Assembly: GCA_028287465.1 (NCBI GenBank)
Contig: JAQBPO010000040.1
Span: 1-47,148 of the forward strand
Direction: 5' to 3'
DNA from: Fibrobacterota bacterium
GTDB lineage: Bacteria; Fibrobacterota; Fibrobacteria; UBA11236
Length of the DNA: 47,148 nt
Part shown: piece by piece, positions 20,321-29,600 of the stretch
Numbering within the stretch: the first letter of the stretch is position 1
Layout: each line of letters opens with the position of its first letter
Program-made: the position numbers and the translations under genes
Notes under the pieces: generated by a model
Database searches by the model: none
What the model was told of the DNA's origin: nothing
Seen by the model: only the letters and a program-made list of their open reading frames with translations

Positions 20321-21160
20321 ATGAAGCGAACCCTGACCCTCCTCATTTTCCTGATCGCCCTGTTGGCGCCGGCGCCCAAAGCCCAAGAAGGCGGGGGAGG
20401 GGCGCTCCTGTTCCTGGCGGGCGGCGTCCTGCTCGGGGAAAACCTGCTCTCCACCACGGCGGTGAAGCTGGCCGGCGACGAGGCGGGCTACCCCGCGGGC
20501 TTCCTGCCGATGTTCGGATACGGACTCATCGGCATGGTCTCGGCCATGTACCTGTCGCCCTCCGGGAGCAACCTGCTCGTACCCATGATAGCGGGCAGCC
20601 TGGCGGGCAACGCCTATTATCTCTATCGCACCCATTCGGAAAGGCGCGTCAGCCTATCCTTGGGAACCCATTCCCTGGGCTTGGGTCCGGAGGGCACGGC
20701 CCTGGGCCTGCGACTGGGGCTGGGCGGATTCCGGCTCGGGGCCTATCGCGGGGACATCGGGGACAAGTCGGTGCCCGGACCCAATTTCGCCGGCAAGGAC
20801 CTGGACTTCGCGGAGCGCGAAGCCGGATCGATATACGCCGTGGACCTGCAATACCGCCGTGCCGTGTACGGCCGATTGGAACTGGTCGGCGGCGGAGGCG
20901 CCACGCGGGCGACGACCCATTACGCATCCTATTCCCATCCGGATCCGGCCGATAACTTCGACCGCGACCTGCGCTTCACCAATTATTTCCTGACGGGCGG
21001 GATCGGGTATCTGTTTTTCAAACGCCTGGAAGTGGACGCCCAGGCGGGATGGATGCTGTTGCGTGATCGGGAGCGGGAGGCGATCCTGAGCGGCTTCGGA
21101 TCGGATTACGTGAAGGACAATCCCCTGCAGGCGAACCTGAAATTCGGATTGAGGATCTAA
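20321..21160 (+). CDS. Small outer-membrane beta-barrel-like protein, 279 aa
   Basis: It begins MKRTLTLLIFLIALLAPAPKAQ, a clear signal peptide. Residues 25-105 are Gly- and Leu-rich and may insert in a membrane. From about 110 the sequence alternates short hydrophobic beta strands with Gly and Tyr turns (VSLSLGTHSLGLG, LGLRLGLGGFRLGAYRG, YFLTGGIGYLFFKRLEVDAQ), ending in LKFGLRI. This resembles a small outer-membrane barrel, but I know no named family. It diverges from 20243 and converges with aroC; between them lies the short palindrome GTCCTAAGGAC (21170-21180). Confidence 0.7.
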   Translation: MKRTLTLLIFLIALLAPAPKAQEGGGGALLFLAGGVLLGENLLSTTAVKLAGDEAGYPAGFLPMFGYGLIGMVSAMYLSPSGSNLLVPMIAGSLAGNAYYLYRTHSERRVSLSLGTHSLGLGPEGTALGLRLGLGGFRLGAYRGDIGDKSVPGPNFAGKDLDFAEREAGSIYAVDLQYRRAVYGRLELVGGGGATRATTHYASYSHPDPADNFDRDLRFTNYFLTGGIGYLFFKRLEVDAQAGWMLLRDREREAILSGFGSDYVKDNPLQANLKFGLRI

Positions 21161-21179
21161 TCTGATCCGGTCCTAAGGA

Positions 21180-22322
21180 CTAGGTGAACAACCCCGAACG
21201 CGCCCGCTGCTCCAGAAATAGGTCCACCAGGGTCAGCGCCGCCATCGCTTCCACGATCACCACCGCGCGAGGCAATACGCAGGGATCATGCCGGCCCTTG
21301 GCCGCAAGGGTCCGTTCCTTGCCTTGCTTGTCGACGGTCTTCTGGGGCATTGAGATGGTGGCCGTCGGCTTGAAGGCAATCCGGCACAGGATCGGCTCGC
21401 CATTGGTGATGCCGCCCTGGACGCCGCCGGAGCGGTTGGTCTCGGTGCCGATGGCGGCGAAACCCGAAGCCGCCGACTTCGATTTTCCGGCCTTGGTTCC
21501 GGTTTTCGTTCCGCTCTTGTTCACGAACGGATCGTTGTGCTCGCTGCCCCGCAGGCGCGTGCCCGCGAAGCCGCTGCCGATCTCGAAGCCCTTGGTGGCG
21601 GGAAGCGAAAGGAAGGCGCGCGCCAGTTCCGCCTCGGCGCGGTGGAAGACCGGTTCGCCCACGCCCTTGGGCGCGTTCTTGATCACGAGCTGGATCACGC
21701 CGCCCAGGGAGTCCTGGGCCTTACGGGCATCGTCAATGGCCTTGGCCATCTTTTCCGCCGCGACCGGATCCGCGCAACGCACCAGATTGGATTCGATGGT
21801 CTTGAAGGTCGCCTTCAGCGGATCGATATCGGCGTCGATGCTTCCCACCTGGGACACGTAGGCCAGGATCTCGGTGCCGCAGACTTCCTTGAGGATTTTC
21901 CGGGCGATGGCTCCTGCGGCCACGCGGCCGATGGTCTCACGCGCCGAGGCGCGGCCGCCGCCGCGATAGTCGCGGAAGCCGTATTTCAGATCGTAGGTGA
22001 AGTCCGCGTGCGAAGGGCGGTACAGCTCCACCATGTCCCCGTAATCGTGGGAACGCTGATCGGTATTGGGCACGGTCATGCCGATGGGGGTGCCGGTGGT
22101 CCGGCCTTCGAAGAGGCCGGAGAGGATTTCCACCGTATCCGCTTCCTTGCGGGGGGTGGTCAGCTTGCTCTGGCCCGGCTTGCGGCGATCGAGTTCGGCT
22201 TGGATATCCGCTTCCGTGAGCTTGAGTCCCGCGGGGCAGCCGTCCACCACCACGCCCACGGCCTTGCCGTGGCTTTCGCCGAAGGTGGAGATGCGGAACA
22301 GGTTGCCGTAGGTGCTGGACAT
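21180..22322 (-). CDS. aroC: Chorismate synthase
   Basis: A 380-aa enzyme that makes chorismate from 5-enolpyruvylshikimate 3-phosphate using reduced FMN, the last step of the shikimate pathway. Evidence includes the start [20 protein letters not shown], the signature [33 protein letters not shown], and the C-terminal [19 protein letters not shown]. Compared with usual sequences there is an extra Lys/Thr/Ser-rich loop of about 15 residues (around [19 protein letters not shown]) just before GGVQGGI. The ATG overlaps the stop of the MazG-like gene by one base (TGATG), so translation is probably coupled. Confidence 0.97.
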   Translation of the reverse strand: MSSTYGNLFRISTFGESHGKAVGVVVDGCPAGLKLTEADIQAELDRRKPGQSKLTTPRKEADTVEILSGLFEGRTTGTPIGMTVPNTDQRSHDYGDMVELYRPSHADFTYDLKYGFRDYRGGGRASARETIGRVAAGAIARKILKEVCGTEILAYVSQVGSIDADIDPLKATFKTIESNLVRCADPVAAEKMAKAIDDARKAQDSLGGVIQLVIKNAPKGVGEPVFHRAEAELARAFLSLPATKGFEIGSGFAGTRLRGSEHNDPFVNKSGTKTGTKAGKSKSAASGFAAIGTETNRSGGVQGGITNGEPILCRIAFKPTATISMPQKTVDKQGKERTLAAKGRHDPCVLPRAVVIVEAMAALTLVDLFLEQRARSGLFT

Positions 22323-22654
22323 CAGTCGGCCTTCAGCTTGGGATTGTTCTTGTGGCGATCGGCGTCCCGCACGGTCTTCTTCTCCAGGTTCTTCTCGAGG
22401 GCTTCGGTCAGATCGATGCCGGTCTGGTTGGCCAGGCAGAGGAGCACGAACAGCACGTCCGCCATCTCGTCGGGCAGGTCCTTGGCCAGATCCGACTTCT
22501 TGAAGCTCTGGTCGCCGTAGGTGCGGGCCATGATGCGGGCCACCTCGCCCACCTCCTCCATGAGGATGGCGGTATTGGTGAGTTCGGAGAAATACCGGAC
22601 CCCGACGGTCTTGATCCAGTCATCGACCTTGGATTGGGCTTCTTTGAGCGTCAT
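22322..22654 (-). CDS. MazG-like nucleotide pyrophosphohydrolase, 110 aa
   Basis: A short all-alpha MazG-type domain. The metal-binding acidic residues are seen in [18 protein letters not shown] and in [20 protein letters not shown], the E(x2)E...E(x2)D pattern of the family. Known relatives hydrolyse (d)NTPs to monophosphate and pyrophosphate, often as house-cleaning enzymes. It is a single-domain form, far shorter than full MazG. Its stop overlaps the aroC start, suggesting one transcript. TAAGTT (complement of 22707-22712) upstream may be its promoter. The real substrate cannot be told from sequence. Confidence 0.88.
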   Translation of the reverse strand: MTLKEAQSKVDDWIKTVGVRYFSELTNTAILMEEVGEVARIMARTYGDQSFKKSDLAKDLPDEMADVLFVLLCLANQTGIDLTEALEKNLEKKTVRDADRHKNNPKLKAD

Positions 22655-22780
22655 GGCTGGTTCCCTGCGGGCCCGGATACCTTCCTCGGCGGCGCGTACG
22701 TCTAAAACTTAGTTCATGAACCGGGGCCTGCAAAGCCGGGCGGGATCCGGCGGGAAGCCGGCCCGGTACCCGTTTGTTTT

Positions 22781-22786
22781 TATCTT
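22781..22786 (+). promoter_or_regulatory. TAnnTT box (TATCTT) before the LtaS-like gene
   Basis: TATCTTAAGG ends 34 bases before the chosen ATG at 22821. Between them lies an eight-codon frame (22798-22824) whose stop overlaps that ATG. Confidence 0.35.
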
Positions 22787-22820
22787 AAGGACCCCTCATG
22801 CCCGCCGCGACGAACCCACC

Positions 22821-24809
22821 ATGAACGCCCTGTACCTGCGGGCCTTCGCCCTCTTCGCCGCCCTCCGGATCCTGTCGCTGTCCCTGCATTTCATGGGCGA
22901 CAACCCCTACGGCGAACCGGTGGTTTTGAACCCGGACCGCTTCCTCCCCAACGCCGCCTTCCACGAGGCGGGCCTCATCATGGCCTGGTGCCTGATCCTG
23001 GCCTCCCTGGACGCCTTCCTCGTCCGGTCCCCGACCGGCCGGTCAGGGACCGGTCGCGCGGGGACGATCGGCCCGCATGGATCCCGGGGCTCCGCGGTCC
23101 TTCGCGCGCTCTGCCTGCTGGGCGGCTGCCTCTATATCGGCTTCTGCCAGATCGACAACGAGGTGGTCCGGTGGATGGGCGAGCACATCAACGTGTCCTT
23201 CCTATGCACCTATTTCGGCTTCCGGGACTCCTTCATGTGGGGCCGGGTGATCAAGGCCGACTGGCTCCATTTCCTGATCGCGGCCCTGCTCATGGCCGCG
23301 CCCTGGTATCCCGCCTGGCGCCTGTGGCGGCGCCGGGATGCGGATCGCGCCCTCGGGACCGCCTGGGCCCCGGTGGCCCTGGTCCTTTCGGCGGTATTCA
23401 TCTCCTTCCCCTTCTGGTTCCACTATTCGGACAAGCGCTGGCGCCGCATCCGCCCCGCGCCCTGGGGTATCATCGCCGATACCTGGAAGGGATTCGCCGG
23501 CCAGGAGGAGCCCCGGAACCGGCTCCGCGCCTATTCCGACCTCATCGCCATGGTCAGGACCGGCAAGCCCTCCTCGACCGACCTGGCGGCCATCCCGGCC
23601 TATCCCCTCCTCGACTCCGACAACCTGGGTTCCCTAAGCCCCGAAGCGTTCAAAGCCCTCCCGCTGGATCAGCGCCCGAACATCGTGCTTCTCATCGTCG
23701 AGACCCTGCGCGGCTGGAAGACGGGCCTGGTGGACGATCCCTCCATGCCCTCGCAGACGCCGCACCTGGACAGCGTCCTGCTCTCGGAGGGCCTGTGCTT
23801 TCCCTGGACCCATTCCAACGGCTTCCCTTCGGTCGAAGGCGGCATCGGCATCCATCTTGGCCTATGGCCGCATTTCCGCCGCACCTTCATCAGCGATTAC
23901 ATCCACGTGCGGAGCCGGTCCATCCCGGAAGGCCTGCGCCTGTTGGGCTACCGGTCCGAGATCCTCTTCGGCTACGATCCCTCCTTCGACAATTTCACCC
24001 CCTGGCTGCGCAAATGGTACGATCGCTACGAGTACGATCCCTCGCGCAGGAACGACGGCCCGCTCATCGATCGGCTCATGTCCATCATCGACACCCTGCC
24101 CACCGATCGCCCCTTCATGACCGCCCTGTGGACCACCACCATGCACCCGCCCTTCGACGTGCCCGCGGACGCGGGGTATCCGCCCGCCAAGGACGCGGAC
24201 GAGGCCTACAACCAGGCCATCGGCTATACGGAGAAGCATATCCTGCGCCTCTTCAAGCACCTGAAGGAACGGCCGGACTTCAAGCGCACCCTGGTCATCC
24301 TGGTGGGCGACCACTCCGATTACACCGCATGGCAGATGCGCAACACCGAGGTGGTGGGCGAACTCAACCCCGGGCATACCTGGACCAACCTGGCCTTCTG
24401 GGGAGGCTGGCCGGGCCTGGGACCCCGCGGCCGCCGGGAAGAGACCGTGAGCCAGATCGACATCGCGCCCACCCTGTTCACCATGCTCAACGCGCGCTTC
24501 CCCAACCACTTCATCGGCCGCAGCCTGCTGCAGCCCTCGCAGCGGGACATCCTGTGCATGCGCTACGGGCACCTGGCCCTGATCTCGGAAGCCAGCCGCA
24601 CGGTTTTCCACATGGAGGCCGATTCCATCTGGCACTGGGACCTCGACAAGCACCGCAAGATCGACTATGCGCTCCTGGAAGGCAATACCGCCCAGGCCAC
24701 GCGCGCCGCGCCTCCGGGTTTCGATCCGGAACGCTACCGGGACATGGCGCGGGCGTATGGACGGGTCTTGGACAGGGATGCGCTGTTGCCGCCGGATCCG
24801 GGCCGATGA
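22821..24809 (+). CDS. LtaS-like membrane sulfatase-fold phosphotransferase
   Basis: A 662-aa protein with about five N-terminal membrane helices (residues 1-210), then an extracytoplasmic sulfatase-fold domain. The metal site is visible as E294 in NIVLLIVETLRG and D497-H498 in VGDHSDY. The likely nucleophile is S337 in SNGFPSVEGG, where LtaS has Thr. Known relatives move phosphoglycerol or phosphoethanolamine onto envelope glycans or lipids. I chose the internal ATG because the preceding 35 residues are not membrane-like and the promoter-like TATCTT lies between. The stop overlaps the next gene by ATGA, so the two are coupled. Donor and acceptor are unknown. Confidence 0.88.
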   Translation: MNALYLRAFALFAALRILSLSLHFMGDNPYGEPVVLNPDRFLPNAAFHEAGLIMAWCLILASLDAFLVRSPTGRSGTGRAGTIGPHGSRGSAVLRALCLLGGCLYIGFCQIDNEVVRWMGEHINVSFLCTYFGFRDSFMWGRVIKADWLHFLIAALLMAAPWYPAWRLWRRRDADRALGTAWAPVALVLSAVFISFPFWFHYSDKRWRRIRPAPWGIIADTWKGFAGQEEPRNRLRAYSDLIAMVRTGKPSSTDLAAIPAYPLLDSDNLGSLSPEAFKALPLDQRPNIVLLIVETLRGWKTGLVDDPSMPSQTPHLDSVLLSEGLCFPWTHSNGFPSVEGGIGIHLGLWPHFRRTFISDYIHVRSRSIPEGLRLLGYRSEILFGYDPSFDNFTPWLRKWYDRYEYDPSRRNDGPLIDRLMSIIDTLPTDRPFMTALWTTTMHPPFDVPADAGYPPAKDADEAYNQAIGYTEKHILRLFKHLKERPDFKRTLVILVGDHSDYTAWQMRNTEVVGELNPGHTWTNLAFWGGWPGLGPRGRREETVSQIDIAPTLFTMLNARFPNHFIGRSLLQPSQRDILCMRYGHLALISEASRTVFHMEADSIWHWDLDKHRKIDYALLEGNTAQATRAAPPGFDPERYRDMARAYGRVLDRDALLPPDPGR

Positions 24810-25936
24810 ACATCCTCATCATCACCCAGGACTTCCCGCCCGAACGCGGCGGCATCCAGACCTACGTGCTCGAGCTCGCGCGCGGCTTCCTGGCCAAGGG
24901 CCATGAGGTGCGCGTCATCTGCCCGGGCTCCCCCGCGGATCCCAATCCCCTTCCCGGCCTCGCGGACCTGGTGCGCCTGAAGATTCCCGGTTCGCTCCTG
25001 TTCATCCGCCTGTTCGCCTTCCTCCCCGGTTACCTGCGCCGCAATCCCTCGGTGACCCATATCCTCTACGCGCAATGGCAAGGCGCGGTGGCCGCGAGCT
25101 TCCTTCCCGGGCCCAAGCGCGCGGGCCCTGCCGGGCCCATCAGGTCCTACTGCCTCGTTCACGGCCGCGAGCTGCTCACCTCCGTGTTCGGGCCCCTGGG
25201 GCCGATGCTGATGCGGCGCGCCTTTTCGCGGCTGGACGCGGCCTTCCCCAACAGCAAGGAGGTGATGCGGCTTACGCGCGAGAAGGCGGCCCCCGCCTGC
25301 CCCTTGCATCTGGTCCATCCCGGCGTGGATCCGGATTTCTTCCGGCCCGCGGACGCGCGCTTCCTGCGCGAGCGTTACGGGCTCGGGGACGCGCCCGTCA
25401 TCGTCAGCATCACCCGCATGGTGGCGCGCAAGAACCTGCGCCGCCTGATCGAAAGCCTGCCCGGCGTCCGCGCCGCGGTGCCGGGAACCGTCCTCCTCCT
25501 CGGCGGGACGGGCCCGGAGCGCGATGCCCTGGTGCGACGGGCGGCGGAGCTGGGGCTGGGCGATTCCGTGCGTTTTACCGGGCGCATCGCCGACGGGGAG
25601 ATGGCCGCGCATTACAGCCTCGCCGACGTCTTCGCCTTGCCGAGCCTCTCTTCGGAAAAGGACATCGAAGGCTTCGGCATCGTCTACCTGGAAGCCGGCG
25701 CCTGCGAGGTCCCGGTGGTGGGGGGACGGGCGGGCGGCGTGCCGGACGCAGTCGCGGAAGGGGAAACCGGATTGCTGGTGGATCCCGAAAATACCGAAAA
25801 CCTCAAACAAGCCCTGGTCGACCTCCTCCGGGACCGGCCCAGGGCCCTTGCCATGGGCAAAAATGCGCGTTCCCGCATCCTCAGGGATTTTACCTGGAGC
25901 GCGGCGGCGGAAGGGTTACTGGGTCGGATCGCTTGA
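24806..25936 (+). CDS. Glycosyltransferase family 4
   Basis: A 376-aa GT-B enzyme. The N-terminal acceptor domain has ITQDFPPERGGIQTYVLEL, typical of GT4. The C-terminal donor domain has ITRMVARKNLRRLIESLP, LLGGTGPERDAL, and the EX7E motif in EGFGIVYLEAGA followed by GGRAGGVPDAVAEGETGLLV. Such enzymes build polysaccharide or lipopolysaccharide glycans from nucleotide sugars at the inner face of the membrane. It starts within the stop of the LtaS-like gene (ATGA) and is followed by the PAP2 gene after 25 bases, so the three probably share a transcript. The sugar is not predictable. Confidence 0.95.
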   Translation: MNILIITQDFPPERGGIQTYVLELARGFLAKGHEVRVICPGSPADPNPLPGLADLVRLKIPGSLLFIRLFAFLPGYLRRNPSVTHILYAQWQGAVAASFLPGPKRAGPAGPIRSYCLVHGRELLTSVFGPLGPMLMRRAFSRLDAAFPNSKEVMRLTREKAAPACPLHLVHPGVDPDFFRPADARFLRERYGLGDAPVIVSITRMVARKNLRRLIESLPGVRAAVPGTVLLLGGTGPERDALVRRAAELGLGDSVRFTGRIADGEMAAHYSLADVFALPSLSSEKDIEGFGIVYLEAGACEVPVVGGRAGGVPDAVAEGETGLLVDPENTENLKQALVDLLRDRPRALAMGKNARSRILRDFTWSAAAEGLLGRIA

Positions 25937-25937
25937 C

Positions 25938-25946
25938 TATCTTTTG
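25938..25946 (+). promoter_or_regulatory. TAnnTTTT box before the PAP2 gene
   Basis: TATCTTTTG begins two bases after the glycosyltransferase stop and ends 15 bases before the ATG at 25962. It is the closest match in the window to the Bacteroidetes TAnnTTTG element. Confidence 0.4.
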
Positions 25947-25961
25947 GGAACTGTGGATAAA

Positions 25962-26555
25962 ATGGACACTGCGGAAATCGATCGGACGGAGGAGCCTTCC
26001 TTGAGGAGCGGCATCTCGGCCCTGACCTCCAGGGTGACGGCCGTCGACGTGGGATTCTTCCGCATGCTCGCCGCCTGGTCCATGCCCAAGCCGGTCACCC
26101 TGTTGCTCATCCTGCTCGTGCGCATCGGGGACGGGTGGATGTGGGGGGCCATCGCCCTGTACCTCTGGTGGGCGCTGCCGTTCGCGGAATTGGAAATGAC
26201 CGTCCTGCACTGCATCCTTTCCATCGGCATCAGCCTGTGCTTCTACCTTCCCATCAAATTCATCATGAAGCGGCCGCGCCCGTACGACAGCGGTCTGGAC
26301 GTCACGCCCCTGGTCCCGCCCCTGGACAAGTACAGCTTCCCGTCCGGGCATACCATGAACAATCTGGCGGTGGCGCTGACCTTGGCCCTCCACCTGCCCC
26401 GGTTGATCGTACCTGCCATCTTGCTTCCCGTGGTCATGGGGATGCTGCGCATCCTCTTCGGCGTCCACTATCTGAGCGACATCGTCGGCGGAACCGTGCT
26501 CGGAACCGTGGCGTTCTTCATTTCCAAGGCCATTTTCCCCGCCATCGACCTCTGA
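25962..26555 (+). CDS. PAP2-family membrane phosphatase
   Basis: A 197-aa polytopic protein with the three PAP2 catalytic motifs: K99-x6-R106-P107 (KFIMKRPRP), PSGH at 127-130 with H130, and R163-x5-H169-x3-D173 (RILFGVHYLSD). Relatives dephosphorylate lipid phosphates such as undecaprenyl pyrophosphate or phosphatidic acid at the outer face of the inner membrane. In this glycan cluster, recycling of the polyprenyl carrier is an attractive but unproven role. A GTG three codons upstream (25953) is an alternative start. The small GCGGG/CCCGC hairpin at 26576-26589 could end the transcript. Confidence 0.92.
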   Translation: MDTAEIDRTEEPSLRSGISALTSRVTAVDVGFFRMLAAWSMPKPVTLLLILLVRIGDGWMWGAIALYLWWALPFAELEMTVLHCILSIGISLCFYLPIKFIMKRPRPYDSGLDVTPLVPPLDKYSFPSGHTMNNLAVALTLALHLPRLIVPAILLPVVMGMLRILFGVHYLSDIVGGTVLGTVAFFISKAIFPAIDL

Positions 26556-26575
26556 TCCCGGCATTCCCGATTTTC

Positions 26576-26589
26576 GCGGGCTTCCCCGC
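26576..26589 (+). terminator. Short GC hairpin after the PAP2 gene
   Basis: GCGGG (26576-26580) pairs with CCCGC (26585-26589) around CTTC and is followed by only three T. It is a weak candidate, and no better terminator is visible in the 140-base gap. Confidence 0.25.
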
Positions 26590-26666
26590 TTTCAGACGGG
26601 TCCCGGGCATGCTAGAATATCCCCGGTGGGGGGCATGCTTGGATGGAAATCCGACGGTCGAGGAAG

Positions 26667-26672
26667 TATCTT
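26667..26672 (+). promoter_or_regulatory. TAnnTT box (TATCTT) before the barrel-flippase gene
   Basis: GTATCTTAAC ends 23 bases before the ATG at 26696. It is the same nine-base string as before the HAD gene at 38443. Confidence 0.45.
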
Positions 26673-26695
26673 AACTCCGGTTCGCCTTACCGCGC

Positions 26696-29600
26696 ATGTC
26701 AAGCAAACGACCGCAGAAAGTAATGAGATTGCGCCTTCCGGCCCTGTTTCCCCTCATGCTCCTGATCGCCTTCGCGGCCGAGGCCGCACCCAAGTCGGAT
26801 TCGACCCGGGTGCGCGGCACCGCCCCGCGCGATTCCGTTCCCGCTCCCATTCCCCCCAGCGCCGCGAAAGCGGCCAAACCGGCCGATTCGACCGCGGCCA
26901 GGGATTCCGCCGAACGCGCTGTCCATAGGGATAAGATCCTCGCGGATTCGCTCAAGGCCGCCGACCTGATCCGCGCCCAGACCGATTCCATCGCCAAGGC
27001 CTCGGGCGAGCCCATCTTCCAGGATTCGGCGCAGGACAAGAAGCTCTACGAATACATCGCCTATCCTATGCTGCAGCTGGCCACCTTCCCGGTGGAATTG
27101 ATCCTGGTGCCCGCCGTGCAGCTGGCCATCTACCCCTCCAAGGCGCCCCTGCGCTACATGCTCAACGAGAACGTCATCGACCGCACCATCCAGCTGATCA
27201 GCTTCGGACAGAACGACAAGGTGATGATCTACCCCACCCTGAACCTGGCGCCGGGAACCGGTTCCTTCACCGGCCTCACCCTGAGGCATCTGGCCATCTT
27301 CGGGCGGAGCACGGAACGCCTGGTCGCCCAGGGGAACCTGTACGTCAACGGGGACTGGAAATTCCGCAGCTACCTTTCCGCCAACGACATCATGGGCACG
27401 GGCTTCAATTCCAAGCTTTCCATGTCCCTGGTCCGGGTGAAGAACACCTCCATGAACCAGCCCGGCACCCCTTCCTTCTGGTTCTACGCGGATACCTCCA
27501 ATATCTTCTCCGCCAACCTGGGGCACCGGGTCATCGAGAAGTTCGCCCTCAAGGGCACCTTCGTCTACCGGGACAACCATTTCGGCCAGGCGCCGCCCCA
27601 ACAGGACTCCCTGCACAGCGATTTCTTCCGCGACCCCGCAGGGCTGCTCGACGTGAAGTCCCGCGGCCTCAACGATTCCTGGCAGGATCGCATCCTGGCG
27701 GCGGGCATTTCCCGGGACACGCGCAACAACGAGAACATCCCCCTGGCGGGCAGCAATTTCAGCGCCACCTACCATTACCACCTCACCACCGCGCACCATG
27801 ATTTCCACGGCTGGGAAGCCTCCATGACCAACTACTTCAAGCTGGGCAAGGAAAAATACGAGGTGGCTTCCAAGGGGGACAAGGAGGCCGGAGGCATGAG
27901 CATGCGCAAGGTCCTGGAGAAGATGGACATCGACAACCTCAAGAAGGAACTGTTCAACCGCAAGGTCTTCGTCACCCACCTGTATACGGCCCAGGTCTAC
28001 GAGCTGCAGGGCAACCGCATGCCCGTCTACGGCCTGCAGACCTTGGGCAACGATACTCCGTTGCGGGGCTACGGCGGCAGCCGGTTCCGCGATTACACCG
28101 TGCTCTCCGCGGGCGGCGAATACCGCTTTCCCATCATGCGCCTGGTGGACGGGGTCATTTTCGACGAATACGGCGTCTTCGGCCGGTCCTGGGACAAGAT
28201 CGACTTCCTGGATAACCTCAAGAACTCCTGGGGATTCGGCATCCGCGTGCGCCGCCCGGACATCTACCTGTTCCGCCTGCAGCTGGGCTTCCACGGGGCC
28301 CAAGGCATCCAGCTGAACATGTCCGTCGACGAGCCTTACTCGCTTTCCCCCCGGACCCTGCCGGCCTCCCAAGAAACCATCCGCCGGGACATCAACCGCG
28401 GCGCCGCCATCTCCTTCGCCGGGAACTTCTTCAAGCTCGCGGAATTCCTCCTGACCCTGCTCGCCGCGCGCCTCTACGGCGTCTCCGTGTGGGGCTCGTA
28501 CATCTTCCTGAATACACTCTTCCTGCCCGTGCTCCGGCTTTCCTGCGCGGGCATGGACAAGGGCATCATCTGGTACGTGTCCAAGCACCGGGAATCCCGC
28601 CTGCCGGCCGGGTTCTTCGCCTGGGTGCGCAACCGCATGCTGATCATCTCCGCCGTGCTCCTCACCGGCTTCGGAGTCTACCAGGCCTTCTGGGGCCGCG
28701 CGTCCTCGGCGCCGGGCGGCCTGCTCGATCCCGTCGCCTTGATCCTCATGGCGGCCGCCATCCCCTTCATCATGCTCACCAACCTCAACCTGGGCGTCTC
28801 CATGGCGTTCAAGAAGATGGAGCACGAGGTGCTGGTGCGCGGCATCCTTTACCCCATCTTCTACCTGGGCCTGCCCTGCGCGTTCGCGTTCCTTTCGCGG
28901 GAGACACGCGTGCTGGCCTTCTTCTTCCTGCTCGGCAGCGCGGCCGGATGGCTGGCCAGCCTATGGCTCGCGGCCCCCCTCAAGAACTCCATGGACGATC
29001 AGCCGGTCACCGAGCATACCGACAAGGCGCTCGCGGTCCTGTGGCACTACTCCTGGCCCATGGGCCTGCGGGACGTATTGCTTTCCATCCAGCAGCGCAT
29101 CGACATCTGGTGCCTGGCCCTGTTCCTGCCGCCCAAGGCCATCGGCATCTACGGCCTGGCCCTCTCCATCGCCAACTCCATCAAGACCATCCGCCAGGCC
29201 TTCGACAATATCCTGCTGGCCGTGATCGCCCAGCTCAAGCGCGGCATCGACAGCGCCAATATCCGGGACGCCTACCTGCACGCGGGGCAGACCACCCTCG
29301 CCCTGCAGATCCCGATCTTCGCATTCCTGACGTTCTTCGCGGGCCCGCTCCTGAGCCTGTCCGGCCCCGAATACGCGCAAGGCGAGTCCGCCCTGCTCAT
29401 CTTCGCCTTCACCCTCATCATCATCGGGTACCTGGGGCTTTCGGGCGTGGTGGTTTTGGGCATGGGCAAGAGCCGTTGGGCCATGTTCAACGATCTCCTC
29501 TGCCTGGTCCTGGCGCTCTTGTTCACGCCCGTCCTGGTCCCGCGTTACGGCATCGCGGGAGCCGCCATGGGCACCTCCCTGTCCATCCTGCTCACCAACG

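Noticed and set aside
22988-24805. N-terminal extension of the GT4 by 606 codons
   Set aside because: That part is a shadow of the LtaS-like gene. GT4 proteins begin at MNILIITQDFPPERGG (24806).
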